Shown here: piece by piece, positions 44,256 to 55,635 of the stretch | How the letters are laid out: every line of letters starts with the position of its first letter | How positions within the stretch are numbered: position 1 is the stretch's first letter | DNA from: Knufia peltigerae | Lineage: Eukaryota; Ascomycota; Eurotiomycetes; Chaetothyriales; Trichomeriaceae | Direction: 5' to 3' | DNA length: 64,000 nucleotides | Assembly: GCA_030247855.1 (NCBI GenBank) | Contig: JAPDRN010000038.1 | Location: forward strand, 186,001-250,000 | Notes under the pieces: model-generated | Told to the model about the DNA's origin: nothing | The model's database searches: none | What the model saw: the letters and a program-made list of their open reading frames with translations, nothing else | Made by a program: the position numbers and the translations under genes

Positions 44256-44986
44256 GTGCCCAGAATGTCGGGGTCCGGCTAGGCAGGGCGCACGCGACGT
44301 GTTCGTTCGTAGATGAAGTTGATCAGTTTACATCACTCGTGGGCATACGTGGGTGCTGCTTCTTGCTGGATGGTGGCGGTTGAAATCAAGCAAAATGCAA
44401 AGGACTTTACCAAGAACCGCGATCGTACAATTGAAATTGTAGTCGATAATATAAAGTCTGTGTTATTGCGATTGATTGATCTACTGTAGAAAGTGATGAG
44501 GTATAAAGAACAATCTAAAATATGTTAAGTGAGATCAAAACTTGCAAGTGTGACATGATATCTCGAAATTGAGTTAGATAGAGAATAGATAAGTAACAGT
44601 TTAAAGGTACAAAAGAACTTGAATCAAGTTATTTCTGAGGAAGCTCAACTTCTCTTACTTCTATCGCTCGAGTACAAAGAAAAAAAAATCTTTATCCACA
44701 CAATTTCAAAACACCATGTGAAGAAGAAGAACAAAGTGTACATTTGTCTCTGTGTCAAGAGTGTTGTTTATTGACTACACAAAACTCGGTCGTCATCAGC
44801 CAAACCGCGAGAAGTTTGAGAGGTTCAAGCAAAATCTTCTCGGGCAACCCGGGTTCGTCAGATAACGAACCGTATTGGCAAAAGATGAGAAACGGTCGGG
44901 GGTTGGCTCATGAATATGACGGAATTGAAGATTTCCCACCTCGATGACATCGTCAAAAAAGTACTCTGCTGTGCTCTCGGGATTTT
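44256..44986. other. A/T-rich intergenic region
   Basis: About 730 bp, distinctly A/T-rich from 44430 to 44720. No coding frame or RNA gene recognised. Confidence 0.5.
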
Positions 44987-47047
44987 CTAGAAACCTCCTT
45001 TCCCCAGCAATTCATCCCCGACTTCCTTCAACAACGGTTCATCCTTGACACCCAACTTGGAAGTTTTGAGGCCCTTTAGAGTCTCTCGTAGATCCATGGC
45101 CGTACACAAATCCCAGAGCATATTCTCAGGAGGACAACCGTAGAGGAGCATCCCGAATGCCAAAAGGAGGGCGTGGAATGATTCTTTGACGTTGCCCGTA
45201 CTCGCAGCACCGGACCTCGAAGCCGACGCGACATCCTCGAATGAAATGATACTCTCCAACAACGCCGCGGAAAGGTCGTCACTCGGTGCCGTCGTGGCTT
45301 CTTCTCCTTCACCATCGCCGCCGTTCTTGTCGTCGCCCTTGTCGTCTTCGTGTACCGCCGGGTTCACACGCTCATTATGCACGTACGCCACCAGATTGTA
45401 AACCAGTGCCGCCGCCATGGATCGGGCATTGAGGTGTGGTGACAGTAGACACTGTGATGCGAGCGATTCAATCATGTTTTTAAGTTTCAATCCATTATCA
45501 CCATTCGTGGCTCCTCCGTTTGTGTGCGTTTGAGTGTGGGTGTGAAACAGTTGTTCTTGAAAGACATTCGAACTGAACAAGTTGCACGCGAGTTGTAAAC
45601 TCGTGGATTGGATATTATATGGCGACGAGGAAAATTCGTCTCCGTGAGACAACAGCGTGCTAAGCAACTTGTGACCATGTTCTGTCGAGAGAAAACTCGA
45701 CACTCGAGAATCGACGGCCGCACAACGAACAAGGTCAATGACAGCGAAGTGTGTCTCGGTGGGAAGCGACGCGTATGACGTTGTGAGGTAATCACTAAAT
45801 GCGTGTAGATTGGGGAGAGGTGCCTCCGTCATGCCCTTTTCGTCTCTCGTGCGGATGTACGAGACGAGGTCCTGGACGGATTGGCCCGACGAAAACTTCG
45901 GTCCGATCTTGGCCAGGAGTTTATCGAGCGGTGGTGCACGGGAGTATAGTATGGGCTTCTTGATGAAGCGTTGAAAAGAAGGTAGTTTCAAAGTCGCGTG
46001 CTGGTGTTGTTTGGGTCGTGCCATCTGAAGCAGGAGGCGAACATTGCCGCGTAATTGTGCCGAGTTGGCCCCGGCCCATTCATCTTGTTTCTGGCCTTTG
46101 AGGAACGTGATGAAAGTCGGTGTCGCACGGACGGAGTAACGCTGTGCGATGGCGTGAGCGGAGTGCGAGGCCGATATGTCGATCTTGATGAGTTTGGCGC
46201 CGCTTCGCGTGCCGGCTTCGGCAGCAAGCTCGTCGTAGGTCGGGTAGACGATTTTGCAAGGTGGGCATGTTGCGGATGTGAAGAATATCACTGCGCATGA
46301 GTGACGAGCTGAAGAGAGGAGAGCGTCGAGTTCGGAGATGGAGGAAACATAATGGACATGACCAGGTTCATCTGTTGCTTGTTGGGCGTTGATGATGGCC
46401 GGCGTGTGGGCTTTGTGCACGACCCCATTACTCACAGGTCTAGGAGGGATCGTAGTACCGTTGGCCAGCTTTGATGTTGGTGTCGTCGTCGTCGTAGTAG
46501 GAGTCCTTGAAGAAGCATTTCTTCCCGACACCGCGTCAGGTGCTTGAGTCATTGTGCGCATAGACTGGTCTATCTGGCCACGGAGCATCTGGCCGATGGG
46601 TGTTCTGAGGAACGTCTCTGGAAGACTTCGGATCTCGTCAGGGATACTCTTGCCGACGAGAAACATGGCCAGATCTTGACTAAAGTTGTTGCAATTGTGG
46701 ACAAACAAGTCATAAGATTCTGGAGTGTAGATGTCTTCGAGAGATTCGATGTACTCCTCGATCACGTCGAGTGGCAGATCTGTCTGACCCAAAGGGATGA
46801 TCTTCATGGGGCGGCCGTGGTGGGTTGATCCAGGGACTTTTCTATGTATACCCTGGCCAAAGAAATATTCCACATCGTTGAGGACGATTGCTGTATGATA
46901 TATGGCGTCTATCTGTACGCCCGTCAGGGCCATGGAATACTGTCTGGCCAATCCCTGGAAATACCGGTCAGAAAGAGGGAGATTGCCACTCGAAAGGGAG
47001 CGATGACTTGCCTGCGAGAGATCATAGACGTATAATTGGACATCCAT
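44987..47047 (-). CDS. PPPDE (DeSI-type) peptidase - thioredoxin - PUL domain protein
   Basis: Three-domain protein, 686 aa if read straight, or 667 aa if a GC-AG intron at 46955-47011 is spliced. The PPPDE domain (to about 165) has catalytic His51 in DAIYHTAIV and Cys119 in VHNCNNFSQD, as in deSUMOylating/deubiquitinating isopeptidases. A thioredoxin domain follows (about 230-335), with redox motif SATCPPCK and a cis-Pro turn RATPTF. From about 380 to the end a helical repeat region looks like the PUL domain, which binds Cdc48/p97. The arrangement suggests a Cdc48-linked ubiquitin/SUMO hydrolase with redox capability (inference). Splicing would restore YDLSQGLARQYSMALTG, which is how the family normally reads. 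Confidence 0.9.
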   Translation of the reverse strand: MDVQLYVYDLSQASHRSLSSGNLPLSDRYFQGLARQYSMALTGVQIDAIYHTAIVLNDVEYFFGQGIHRKVPGSTHHGRPMKIIPLGQTDLPLDVIEEYIESLEDIYTPESYDLFVHNCNNFSQDLAMFLVGKSIPDEIRSLPETFLRTPIGQMLRGQIDQSMRTMTQAPDAVSGRNASSRTPTTTTTTPTSKLANGTTIPPRPVSNGVVHKAHTPAIINAQQATDEPGHVHYVSSISELDALLSSARHSCAVIFFTSATCPPCKIVYPTYDELAAEAGTRSGAKLIKIDISASHSAHAIAQRYSVRATPTFITFLKGQKQDEWAGANSAQLRGNVRLLLQMARPKQHQHATLKLPSFQRFIKKPILYSRAPPLDKLLAKIGPKFSSGQSVQDLVSYIRTRDEKGMTEAPLPNLHAFSDYLTTSYASLPTETHFAVIDLVRCAAVDSRVSSFLSTEHGHKLLSTLLSHGDEFSSSPYNIQSTSLQLACNLFSSNVFQEQLFHTHTQTHTNGGATNGDNGLKLKNMIESLASQCLLSPHLNARSMAAALVYNLVAYVHNERVNPAVHEDDKGDDKNGGDGEGEEATTAPSDDLSAALLESIISFEDVASASRSGAASTGNVKESFHALLLAFGMLLYGCPPENMLWDLCTAMDLRETLKGLKTSKLGVKDEPLLKEVGDELLGKGGF
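46955..47011 (-). other. 57 bp GC-AG intron, multiple of three, inside the PPPDE gene
   Basis: On the coding strand the sequence is CAG|GCAAGT...CTGACC...TTTCCAG|GGA. This has a consensus GC donor context, a CTGAC branch site 13 bp from the acceptor, and a typical intron length. It contains no stop and is 3n long, so simple ORF calling reads through it as 19 extra residues (from ASHRS to RYFQ). Confidence 0.75.
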
Positions 47048-47352
47048 GTTTGATGAGAAGTAATTGACGAAAACAGATGTCTATCGCATTGGCAGATCGA
47101 GTCTAAGTATGATGTCTATAGGATTATGAAAGAATGAAGGGATATTGATATTGTTGTCGGTGTTGATGATGGACAAGGCGGCAATTAATTCGTCAGCCAC
47201 AATTTGCATTTAATTCAATGTGGCGTCATCGGCTTCAGCCTCGAACATTGACGCCAACCATTCCACTCATTTCCATCTCATACTGCACCACTCACTCGAC
47301 ACAGCCTTGTCCTTGTAGACATGTGACGGGAATACTACTCATCCCTAGAGAC
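47048..47352. promoter_or_regulatory. Bidirectional promoter (PPPDE / EF-hand genes)
   Basis: A 305 bp spacer between divergent starts. It must hold both promoters; no specific element was recognised. Confidence 0.4.
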
Positions 47353-48084
47353 ATGGTGGGCACTTCCATCCGTGTTCAACCTACATTGCGCACGCTGACA
47401 ACCTCTTACTGTAGCCACCGCGCAAAACAGCCGCCAAGGGCAAAGCCAGCGCGTCCAAAGGTTCAACTTCTACATCTCGACGTTCCAAACTTGCAAAGGA
47501 GAATGAGATTACCGCAGAAGAAGAATTCGAGATCAAAGAGGCGTGGAACCTCTTCCGCATAGACGATGTGGAAGAATATGAGGACGAAAAAGAAGGAGTC
47601 ATCCCTACCAGCAAGGTGAAAGATGCATTCCGGTAAGTTCCACTCGTACGCGCCCAGTCGTTGGCGGCATAAATGGTAACACTGAACCCTCTGTTTCTGC
47701 AGAGCACAAGGCCTCGCTCCAAAGAGTCAGTCAGAGATGCAGGAATTCATCGATACCCTGGATCCGGATTCATCAGGTTATGTCACTTATCCGCACTTTC
47801 TTGCCTTGTGCGCCCTTCAGCTCAAGTCAAAGACGGACGAAGCAAAGGATGAGGAAGTCCAGACGGCATTTGATCTATTTCACCCCGGACAAGCCCCGGC
47901 AAACCATGAGCAGGTGATTCGCCTACAAGATCTACGGATCGTTGCAAAGACCTTGAAAGAAGACGTCAGTGACGACGTTCTCAAGGCTATGATATTAGAG
48001 GCGAATGGAGGGCAAGGAATTGGGAGAGGCGTCAATGTCGAGGATTTCCGTGCTGTCATGAACAGGGCGGGCGTTTTTCATTGA
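47353..48084 (+). CDS. EF-hand superfamily protein (calmodulin/centrin-like fold)
   Basis: About 200 aa. The ATG (47353-47355) is the whole coding part of exon 1 and is followed immediately by an intron (47356-47414). Exons 47415-47632 and 47703-48084 follow in phase, giving MPPRKTAAKGKASASK and then a basic, probably disordered tail. The core starts ITAEEEFEIKEAWNLFRIDD, typical of the first EF-hand helix. A later loop reads DPDSSGYVTYPHF, which has Asp at positions 1 and 3 but His at 12, so calcium binding is doubtful. It ends with VNVEDFRAVMNRAG, an EF-type helix. The precise orthologue is not recognised. Confidence 0.8.
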
Positions 48085-48748
48085 GACGAATGCGATACTG
48101 GCGGTGTGAGATTTTCTAAGTCTGTACAAAGACCATGTACAACAGGGACCGGAAAGAAACGATTTCAACATTGATCTTTTATTGTCTCCACATAAATCAA
48201 CCTACAAGCTCATTGAGAAGCTGTAGCAGTAGAGATCCGTGGAAGTCCCGCGACCAGATTTTGTTATCTGACCGTTGATCGAGACCTGGTACTATTCTAG
48301 CTTCCCTGTCCACACTGACTCGTTTTGGGGCAAAATGAAACGGCCAGCTCTAGCATAGATAGAAGCAATATTTGATTAAACAATCGATGATGATCTGTTT
48401 GTTATGAAACAGGTCGAAATGGCATCGTCCTGGACCAGAAGTGTTTTGTTGATCCTGGTTGGTTGCAATAGTACATACGTCGAACAGATTGTTCATTATA
48501 CATCGCGACATATATAAGTCTATGTCGGTGTTGGGAATATCATGAGCAAAAGAAATTGAAGGAATAAAAATTCGAGCTTGGAAAAGAAATTGGAAGCCAA
48601 AGAGAAATAGATATTTTTTGCATGCCAAGACTAACCATTTGCTTTTAGTGAATCTTCAACTCTAGCGTCAGATATCTCTAATGCGTGTATTTCTTGATCT
48701 TCGAGTGTCCTCCACGCGTCAACACCTCATCCTCATCTTCTTCCCCTC
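48085..48748. other. Convergent intergenic region
   Basis: About 660 bp, rather A/T-rich. No supported feature. Confidence 0.5.
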
Positions 48749-50226
48749 TCATAACCGTGCTCGTTGTGGCTTTCGAGCCCAGGGATGATGATCCCCGCGA
48801 TATATCAACGATTCCAACTCTCCAGTATTGACAAGTCCGGGATGTGCCTGGTCCAGACTCGTTATGCCCAGTAGCTGCATAGCAGTAGCAAGCTCCTCCT
48901 CAAGAACTGTGGAATCAATTAGCCGACAGATCATCTTTGCTCACTGACACACCTCGACTTACTCTTGATCAAATGCCTGACACCTTCTTCTCCATATGCC
49001 AAAGAGTAAAAGAATGGCCTTCCCAAGCAGACCGCACTGGCGCCCAGGCAGATGGCCTTGAGAATGTCGGTTCCTCTTTGAATGCCACCGTCGATAAACA
49101 CCTCCAGCTGGTCCAGGATCTCTGGGCAAGTTGCCTGAATCTCCAGTAACACCAGAATCGACGGAGCCGCTGTATCCAAAGCCCTTCCGCCATGATTCGA
49201 AATGTATATACCTGCACAACCAATCTCTAGCGACTTTTTCGCATCTGACGCGCACTGGATGCCCTTGACGAATGTCGGCAGTCCTGTATATTTCTTGACA
49301 AACTCTATGTCTTCCCATTTGAGGTCTGGTGTTATGTTTGCTTGTGATGGTCGCTGTGACGCTTCCACATCAACGGGCTTCTTTTGTTTCTTTTGATTCT
49401 CGAGGGCAATGAATTTCGTGTAACTTTCTCGCTTCGACATGACGGGAAGATCTGCCGTCACTAGAATACCTTGAGGCTTCAACTTGCATACTTCGTCGAG
49501 CAATTTCATCATTTCCTCCCTGTCACTGTGCACATATAGTTGAAAGAAGAATGGATGTTTCGGGGGAAGTTCCTGGACAATCTCCTGAACCGAATACGAT
49601 GCCATTGTAGGGATGATCATTGGACTTCCACCGGCCCCGATCGCTTTGGCCATTGCAAGTTCACCGTCTTGGTGCGCAAGCATCGCCGATGAGAACGGAC
49701 AGTTGAGAATCGGGGATGCCCATTTCCGGCCAAACATACTCGTGCTGATGTCGACCTCTCCTACGCCTGTCAGTACGCGTGGCCGGAACCAAATGCGCTG
49801 ATACCAGTCTTGATTCGCAGCTTTCGTCAGCCCGTTTTCAGTTGACCCCGAAATATACGCCCACGACTTCGGCCGGAAGGCTTTTTCTGCAACTTTCTCG
49901 AATTCGTGGATGCTGATGATCGTCTCCAGGTCGGGCTTGACGACAGGTACTTCGCCCGTCTCATCGTCCGTCTTCGGAGCACCAGCCTCGAGCAGACCAA
50001 TCTTCTTGCTTGGACCCAGAAACTTCTCCGCCAGTGTCGGACTGTGAATGCCATTGTAAACCTCACTGCCGTCTTGGCCGAAGAATTCTTCGATGGCTTC
50101 ACGACCCCCGGGGTGTCTGGCAGCGAAACCACTCATATCCCAGACCACGCCGTTCAGAGCGATCCAACAATCGTCATCTTGATTGTGCTTGCTCACTTCG
50201 AGAAGTGGGATCCTCTTAGCACTCAT
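48749..50226 (-). CDS. Cytochrome b5 - FMN 2-hydroxyacid dehydrogenase (flavocytochrome b2 type)
   Basis: L-lactate or related 2-hydroxyacid dehydrogenase, 473 aa, complement(48749..48906, 48963..50226). The 56 bp intron joins HLIKI to LEEELATAM. An N-terminal cytochrome b5 domain has heme His38 (FAARHPGG) and His61. The FMN barrel has SWAYISGSTENG, CPFSSAMLAH, PFFFQLYVH, LVTADLPVMSKRE and SNHGGRALD. The active-site His and Arg are present, but the usual Gln of HGGRQLD is Ala here. There is no presequence, unlike yeast Cyb2, so it may be cytosolic. The start at 50226 (MSAKRIPLLEVSKHNQ) begins right at the b5 fold. An in-frame Met at 50283 adds no targeting signal. Confidence 0.93.
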
Positions 50227-50510
50227 CGCGACGAGATACTCCGTGTCAACAAAAGACTCCTGTTCCGCTCCTTTGTGTCGCAAGGCACAACATACAACCT
50301 CTTCAGAAGCACTTTTCGAAAGATTATAATAACATTTCTATTTCTCAAGCCCGACAAAACAATACAGCTATGCGCTACAGGAATAGTCGTTGGCATAGAA
50401 CATCCGATCCAAGCCATGAAATTCTTATCACGGACTTGGCCGCAGTCGTCGCTCAACTCCAAACTGGATTTTATGTTGTTCAACCAAAAATCACCAACCA
50501 CTGATCAACC

Positions 50511-52277
50511 TCATTTCTCCTGTACTTCAGTCTTGCTCACACTTTCAGCTTTCGAGTCGGGATTCTTCTGATCCTCAGGGTCAGATTTCTCCTCAGGTGC
50601 ACCGTCACTGCTCTTGTCCTTCAAGCTCTTCCACTCCATCATCGCGGCCCCGACCACCGTACCGGCACCCAGCGCGGCTGCCAGTATGAACACCCTCGTC
50701 AGGGAATGGTTGTATGCTTGAATGACAGCCCCAAGCTTGTTCGGGGCCACGATACGACGGAACGCCGTCGCGCCAACCTTGACGATGGCCTGCGCGTCGA
50801 CGCCTGAAATTGCCTCGAGGCTATCAATAAGCTGATGTGCAAAGATATTCTGACTGACCGCCACGAAGACGGCGCCTCCGAGCTGGGCCGAGAAGAATAT
50901 CAGGGCCGTTCCGAGCGGCACGTCTGCCCTTGGCAGCACCTTCTGAGGAGCCAGTGAGGGAGCTTGTTGCGCCGCACCCATCCCAAACCCAGTGATGACT
51001 TGATATCCGATCCACTCTCTCGCCGCGGCGCCGGGTCTGAGGGTTGAGAGCATACCTCCGCCTACAGCGAGGAGCACCGAGGACAAGTACATCGCCGGGA
51101 CGTAGTAGCCGATCTTCTGCGTGATCACGGAAACGATAATGCCGAAGACGACCATTGCGACCACCAGAGGAATCGTTCGTATGCCAGCCTGGTACGCGGA
51201 ATGACCTTGGGCCGACTGAAACCAGATGGAAAGGTAATACAAAACGGCCATCGTGGCGCCCATCATCAGGAACATTGACAGCATCCCGCCCGCGACAGAC
51301 CGGTTCAGGATGACTCGTGCGGGTGCCATGGCAGTTTTCGGTGTCAAGACTTCGACCACGAGGAACATGACGAACGTGACTGCGAATGTGACAAGGACGC
51401 CTATGACCTTGGGTGCAGACCAGGGGTACGTGGTTCCACCCCACTGAAGAGCCAGAATCAAACAGATCATCGATGGCACGAAGAACAAACAACCCAGAGG
51501 GTCCAGACGCAGTAACTGTTGAAGAAGCGGAACTTTCTCCCTCGGTGGGGACTGAAGTTTGAAGAAGAGGAAAATGGCCAAGATGGCGGCACCTCCGATC
51601 GGTAAGTTGATATAGAAGCACCATCTCCATGTCAAATGCCTATGGTCAGTCAGCACTATGGACGTGACTCGACGACACAGCGGCGTCACTTACTTGTTGT
51701 CCGTAAAGACTCCTCCCAGGAAAGGACCGATGACGGAAGACACACCAAAGGCCAAGCCGAAAAAGCCAGTGAAGATTGGCCGTTTGCGCAGCGGTACCAT
51801 CGGCATGATTATCTGGATACCTCCACCGAAGATCCCCGCGGCACCGGCTCCCGCAACGGTACGTCCGCCGATCAGGGCACCAGAGTTGGGAGCGGCGCCG
51901 CATATGGCGGACCCGATCTCGAAGACGGTGATGAACCCGAGGAAGACCCATTTCGTCGGATAGAGCTGGTATATGCGACCAGAGAGGGGACTGAAGATGG
52001 CGCACGTCATCATGTAGGAACTGCCGTACCATCCGATGTCATTGACGGAATGAAACTCATTGGTGATGCTGGGGATGGCGGTGGCGATGATGAGTCGGTC
52101 GAGGGCGACCAGAAAGATGGCGAGGTACACGCTCAAGATGATGGCCCAGAACCTGAAGGTCTTGGGCTTGAAGTTTTCTTCTGCATCGGCGTATTCGTTG
52201 TCGTCATTGTCGTCACCAGGAGACTGTCGTGTCGTCTGGTCTTGTTCCTCCGACGGTGGTGGATGTGTGTTCGACAT
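50511..52277 (-). CDS. MFS multidrug/toxin-efflux type transporter (14-TM, DHA2)
   Basis: Plasma-membrane drug:H+ antiporter type protein, 570 aa, complement(50511..51639, 51694..52277). The 54 bp intron joins VFTDNK to HLTWRWCFYINLPIG, which is the diagnostic junction region of this family. A hydrophilic acidic N-terminus precedes TM1 (VYLAIFLVALDRLIIATAIP). TM5 carries the antiporter motif as GRTVAGAGAAGIFGGG. The C-tail is charged. Homologues export fungal secondary metabolites or drugs, but no biosynthetic gene lies nearby, so the cargo is unknown. It is divergent from a Zn2Cys6 regulator, and the 386 bp shared promoter has an inverted CGGAC repeat, suggesting a regulated efflux pair. Confidence 0.94.
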
Positions 52278-52663
52278 TGTAAAGAAATGATGGAGGAAAG
52301 TGATGGGTAGTGGTTTTTTTGTTTTGGATGTTTTTTTTACTAGAGAAAGGTCTGTCTGGCAGGACGTATGGCTATACTTATTATATTCATCATTTTCTTT
52401 CATCTCCAATCTCACATGAACCATGAGATCTCGTATGGAGTGACTTACTACTGGCCACCCCCTAAAGACTCTCCCCCCGGGAAATAGAAAAGTCCGGTGA
52501 AAATGGCCCCTTTGTCATTTCTTGCCTCGGACATTTCAAGAGTCCGAAATACTCCATCCTTCTACTCTGTATCGTGTCCGTCCTTCCATCCCCTCCCCGA
52601 TTCTCTTTTCACACTCTCTCGCTCGAGACAGTTTTGATTTCCATGTCCTCCCCTTGATTTATA
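52278..52663. promoter_or_regulatory. Bidirectional promoter with inverted CGGAC repeat
   Basis: A 386 bp promoter between the MFS pump and its probable regulator. TCGGAC at 52526-52531 and GTCCGA at 52541-52546 form a perfect 6 bp inverted repeat around 9 bp. Further GTCCG half-sites occur at 52492-52496 and 52576-52580. Zn2Cys6 proteins bind paired CGG triplets, so these are plausible operator sites for the adjacent factor. Confidence 0.6.
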
Positions 52664-55309
52664 ATGTCCTCCACTGATCAACCATCTCCAATGAACTCGA
52701 CAAAGTCGCGTCGTGTCCTGGCGTGCGTATTATGTCAGCAGAGGAAAGTCAAATGCGACCGACAATTTCCCTGCAACAATTGCAGAAGAACCGGCAGTCA
52801 ATGTGTCCCAGCTGGTCAAAATCCGCGTGAGAGGCGTCGAAGGTTTGCAGAAAGAGATCTTCTGAACCGTCTACGGAATTATGAGGATCTCCTACGTCAA
52901 AACAATGTCGAATTCGACCCACTACATCCGTCCTCGACAGATACCAACAACGACGACGCCTCTCATGCTAGAAATGACAGGGATCATGGTGGCGATGCCA
53001 GTGACGTGCGACCGAGGTCAGGAACAGCAGTAGTACCTCGATCTTTTTCAACTGTCAAAGCCGGCACGGATTATGAACCCAGGTGAGGCGTTACCTTCCT
53101 CCATATATGTCAGAATGCAAGTTAACTTCGACAAGGGATTTCTGGCAGGCAATGCGTCAAAATGTAAGTACACGATACATAATCACCTCTCCTGTCAAAT
53201 ATCACGGGACTGATCGTCAACCTTGTAGGTTGGAAATGCCGATACCGACGAGGACAGTGATCATGACGACCACACCAACGACGACGATGATAACGACAGG
53301 GACAACCTTTATCCACACGAAATTGTCCGCAAAGCCGTGGTCAGAGGGGCATGGGCTCAAATGTCTCAAGGTATCAATCGCTCTCTATTTGGCTTCGGCT
53401 CCTCCAACGTCGACCTGGCGCCTTTTCATCCACAACAAGTCCAAATCTTTCGACTCTGGCAAATCTACCTGGAGAACGTCAATCCGTTGTTGGCCGTGAC
53501 GCACACGCCCACGTTGCAACCCCGAATGATCGACGCGGCCGGTAACTTGTCCAACATCCCACCTCCCCTCGAGGCGCTCATGTTCGGTATCTATTGCGTT
53601 TCGGTCCTCAGTCTCGGCAAAGAAGATTGTCAATCATTATTCGGCATCCCACGGGATGATTTACTAAAAAGCTACCAATTCGGATGTGAACAAGCTCTGT
53701 TGAAATGTGACGTTTTACGGACCGAAGATCTCGATTGTCTCGTGGCGTTGTACCTTTACCTGGTATGTCTCGTGTCACCTACCAAGGTTTACAACCTAAT
53801 GCTAACTAAGATATCCAGGTATCATTCCGACCAGGGACGGACCCTCGGTCTGTTTCGTCCATGTTGGGGATAGCCATGCGTATAGCTCAAAGATTGGGTA
53901 TACACTACGAGTCCATCAACACCAAGTGTGGTGGTTTGTTGGAAGCCGAAATGCGCCGACGACTGTGGTGGTCACTGGTCATTTTCGATCACCGAATCTG
54001 TGAACTTTCAGACTACAAGACGACAATGCTGTCTCCCACCTGGGACTGCAAGACACCTCTCAACATCAACGATTCCGACATCCGGGCCGAAATGACAACC
54101 ACCCCGATCCCTCACGACCGACCATCGGAAACTTTGTTCGCCGTCGTCAGGAGTGAAATGAGTGACTTTGTACGTCACACTTCATTTCATCTGGACTTTA
54201 CAAATCCGGCTCTGAAAGGTCTTGCCACTACCAACCACAACCACATCAATCACAATGTCGATTCTTCCGGTCATGGCGATGAGTTGTCGACTCTCGAAAA
54301 CTTGATGGAATCAAAACATCTTCGGTTTTGCAACCCAGAAAATCCATTACATTTCATGACCGTTTGGGTTACGAGGGGTCATTTGGCTAGGAACAGGTTA
54401 TTGGATCATCATTCAAGACATTCATCATTGATGTCATCAAACACAACAACAACAACGTCAACCAACCATTCGAATTCCAACACCAATCCGAGCCCCAATT
54501 CTCATTCGAATCCAAACACGCCACACTCGTCACACCACCTCGAGTCTTCGGCTCAACAACACGACTCTGCCATGACTTACGCCATGAGAATGTTGGAATG
54601 TGACACTCGACTGATGACGTCCCCACTGACAAAAGGTTACGCGTGGTACATGCACAATTACTTCCCCTTTCCGGCTTACATCCACATCGTCCGTAGTCTG
54701 GAAAAAAGACCGACACAGAAGCACGCCGACCAAGCATGGTCGGTGATGAGTGACAATTACGACGCCAGGTTTTCCGAAGTGGCCGACGACGATAACCCAC
54801 TCTTCAAAGTCTTTTCGGGGGCCATCCTACAAGCTTGGGATGCGAGGGTTGCGGCTACCAGTAATTCCGACACGGGAGAAAATCAAAGGGGAGAAGAAAA
54901 TCAGCCACCTAGGATCATTGTCAAGATCAAACTCAAACTATCAGAAATTCATACGTCGACAGCCACAACAACAATAACAACAACAACAACAACGACGACA
55001 ACAAACACACAACCCGGTGTCACGTCAGCTCAAGACACCACCACTACTGCCGCGCCGGGAACGATACTTCCTACCATGTCAATTGATAATAATAATATGG
55101 GTGGTACCACTACATTTGGGTATGGTGGTAACAATGCCATGACGGGACCGGAATTTCCAGATAGTTGGGACGTATCATCTTCATCACCAAACACCAACAG
55201 TACCTACAATCCCACGACCATGCCCGGCAGGGGAATGGGGTGGTTCGATTACGGACCGTTGGATTGGAGTTCGATGGGTTGGAACCCCATGTTCTCGAGA
55301 GGTTGGTGA
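52664..55309 (+). CDS. Zn2Cys6 transcription factor with fungal-specific TF domain
   Basis: Nuclear regulator, about 823 aa. Probable exons are 52664-53082, 53136-53163, 53229-53762 and 53819-55309. The cluster C-x2-C-x6-C-x5-C-x2-C-x6-C starts CVLCQQRKVKC (residues about 21-46). A coiled-coil-like helix, ERDLLNRLRNYEDLLRQ, follows. The fungal trans domain includes DFWQAMRQN, LAVTHTPTLQP, MRIAQRLGIHYE and EAEMRRRLWWSLVIFDHR. The tail has poly-Asn/Ser and poly-Thr runs (ACA/ACG repeats near 54960-55010) and ends in aromatic-rich WFDYGPLDWSSMGW, which could be an activation region. The acceptor of the first intron (CGACAAG at 53135) is the least certain boundary. It probably regulates the divergent MFS gene. 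Confidence 0.87.
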
Positions 55310-55635
55310 AGGAGGTAGAGGAAAATTGATTCATGATCATGGTCATCATGGTCATCATTGTTATATACCCAACCTTGTACACTACGGAGAAATACCTTTG
55401 TCTTTTGTGCTCTGTACCTTTTAGTCAATGTCTATCCAATTCCAGCAAAATTATCTACCTAGGTAGTTGTATACCTTGGGCTCTTCAACGTGTTCGCTTT
55501 TCACCCCTTACCACTCAACAGCTTTTGCTCATTTTCAGTTTACTCAGTGAGCGACCAACATCCCAACTCCAACCAGGCCCAACCCGGATATCAGTGTCAA
55601 GCTCAAGACAATCTCCCAGTGACAGCCATGACCTT
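55310..55635. other. Convergent intergenic region
   Basis: About 326 bp with ATGATCATGGTCATCATGG repeats near 55334-55352. No gene. Confidence 0.5.

Noticed and set aside
54950..55010. ACA/ACG tandem run as a regulatory repeat
   Set aside because: It is coding poly-Thr in the transcription factor tail, a common low-complexity run.
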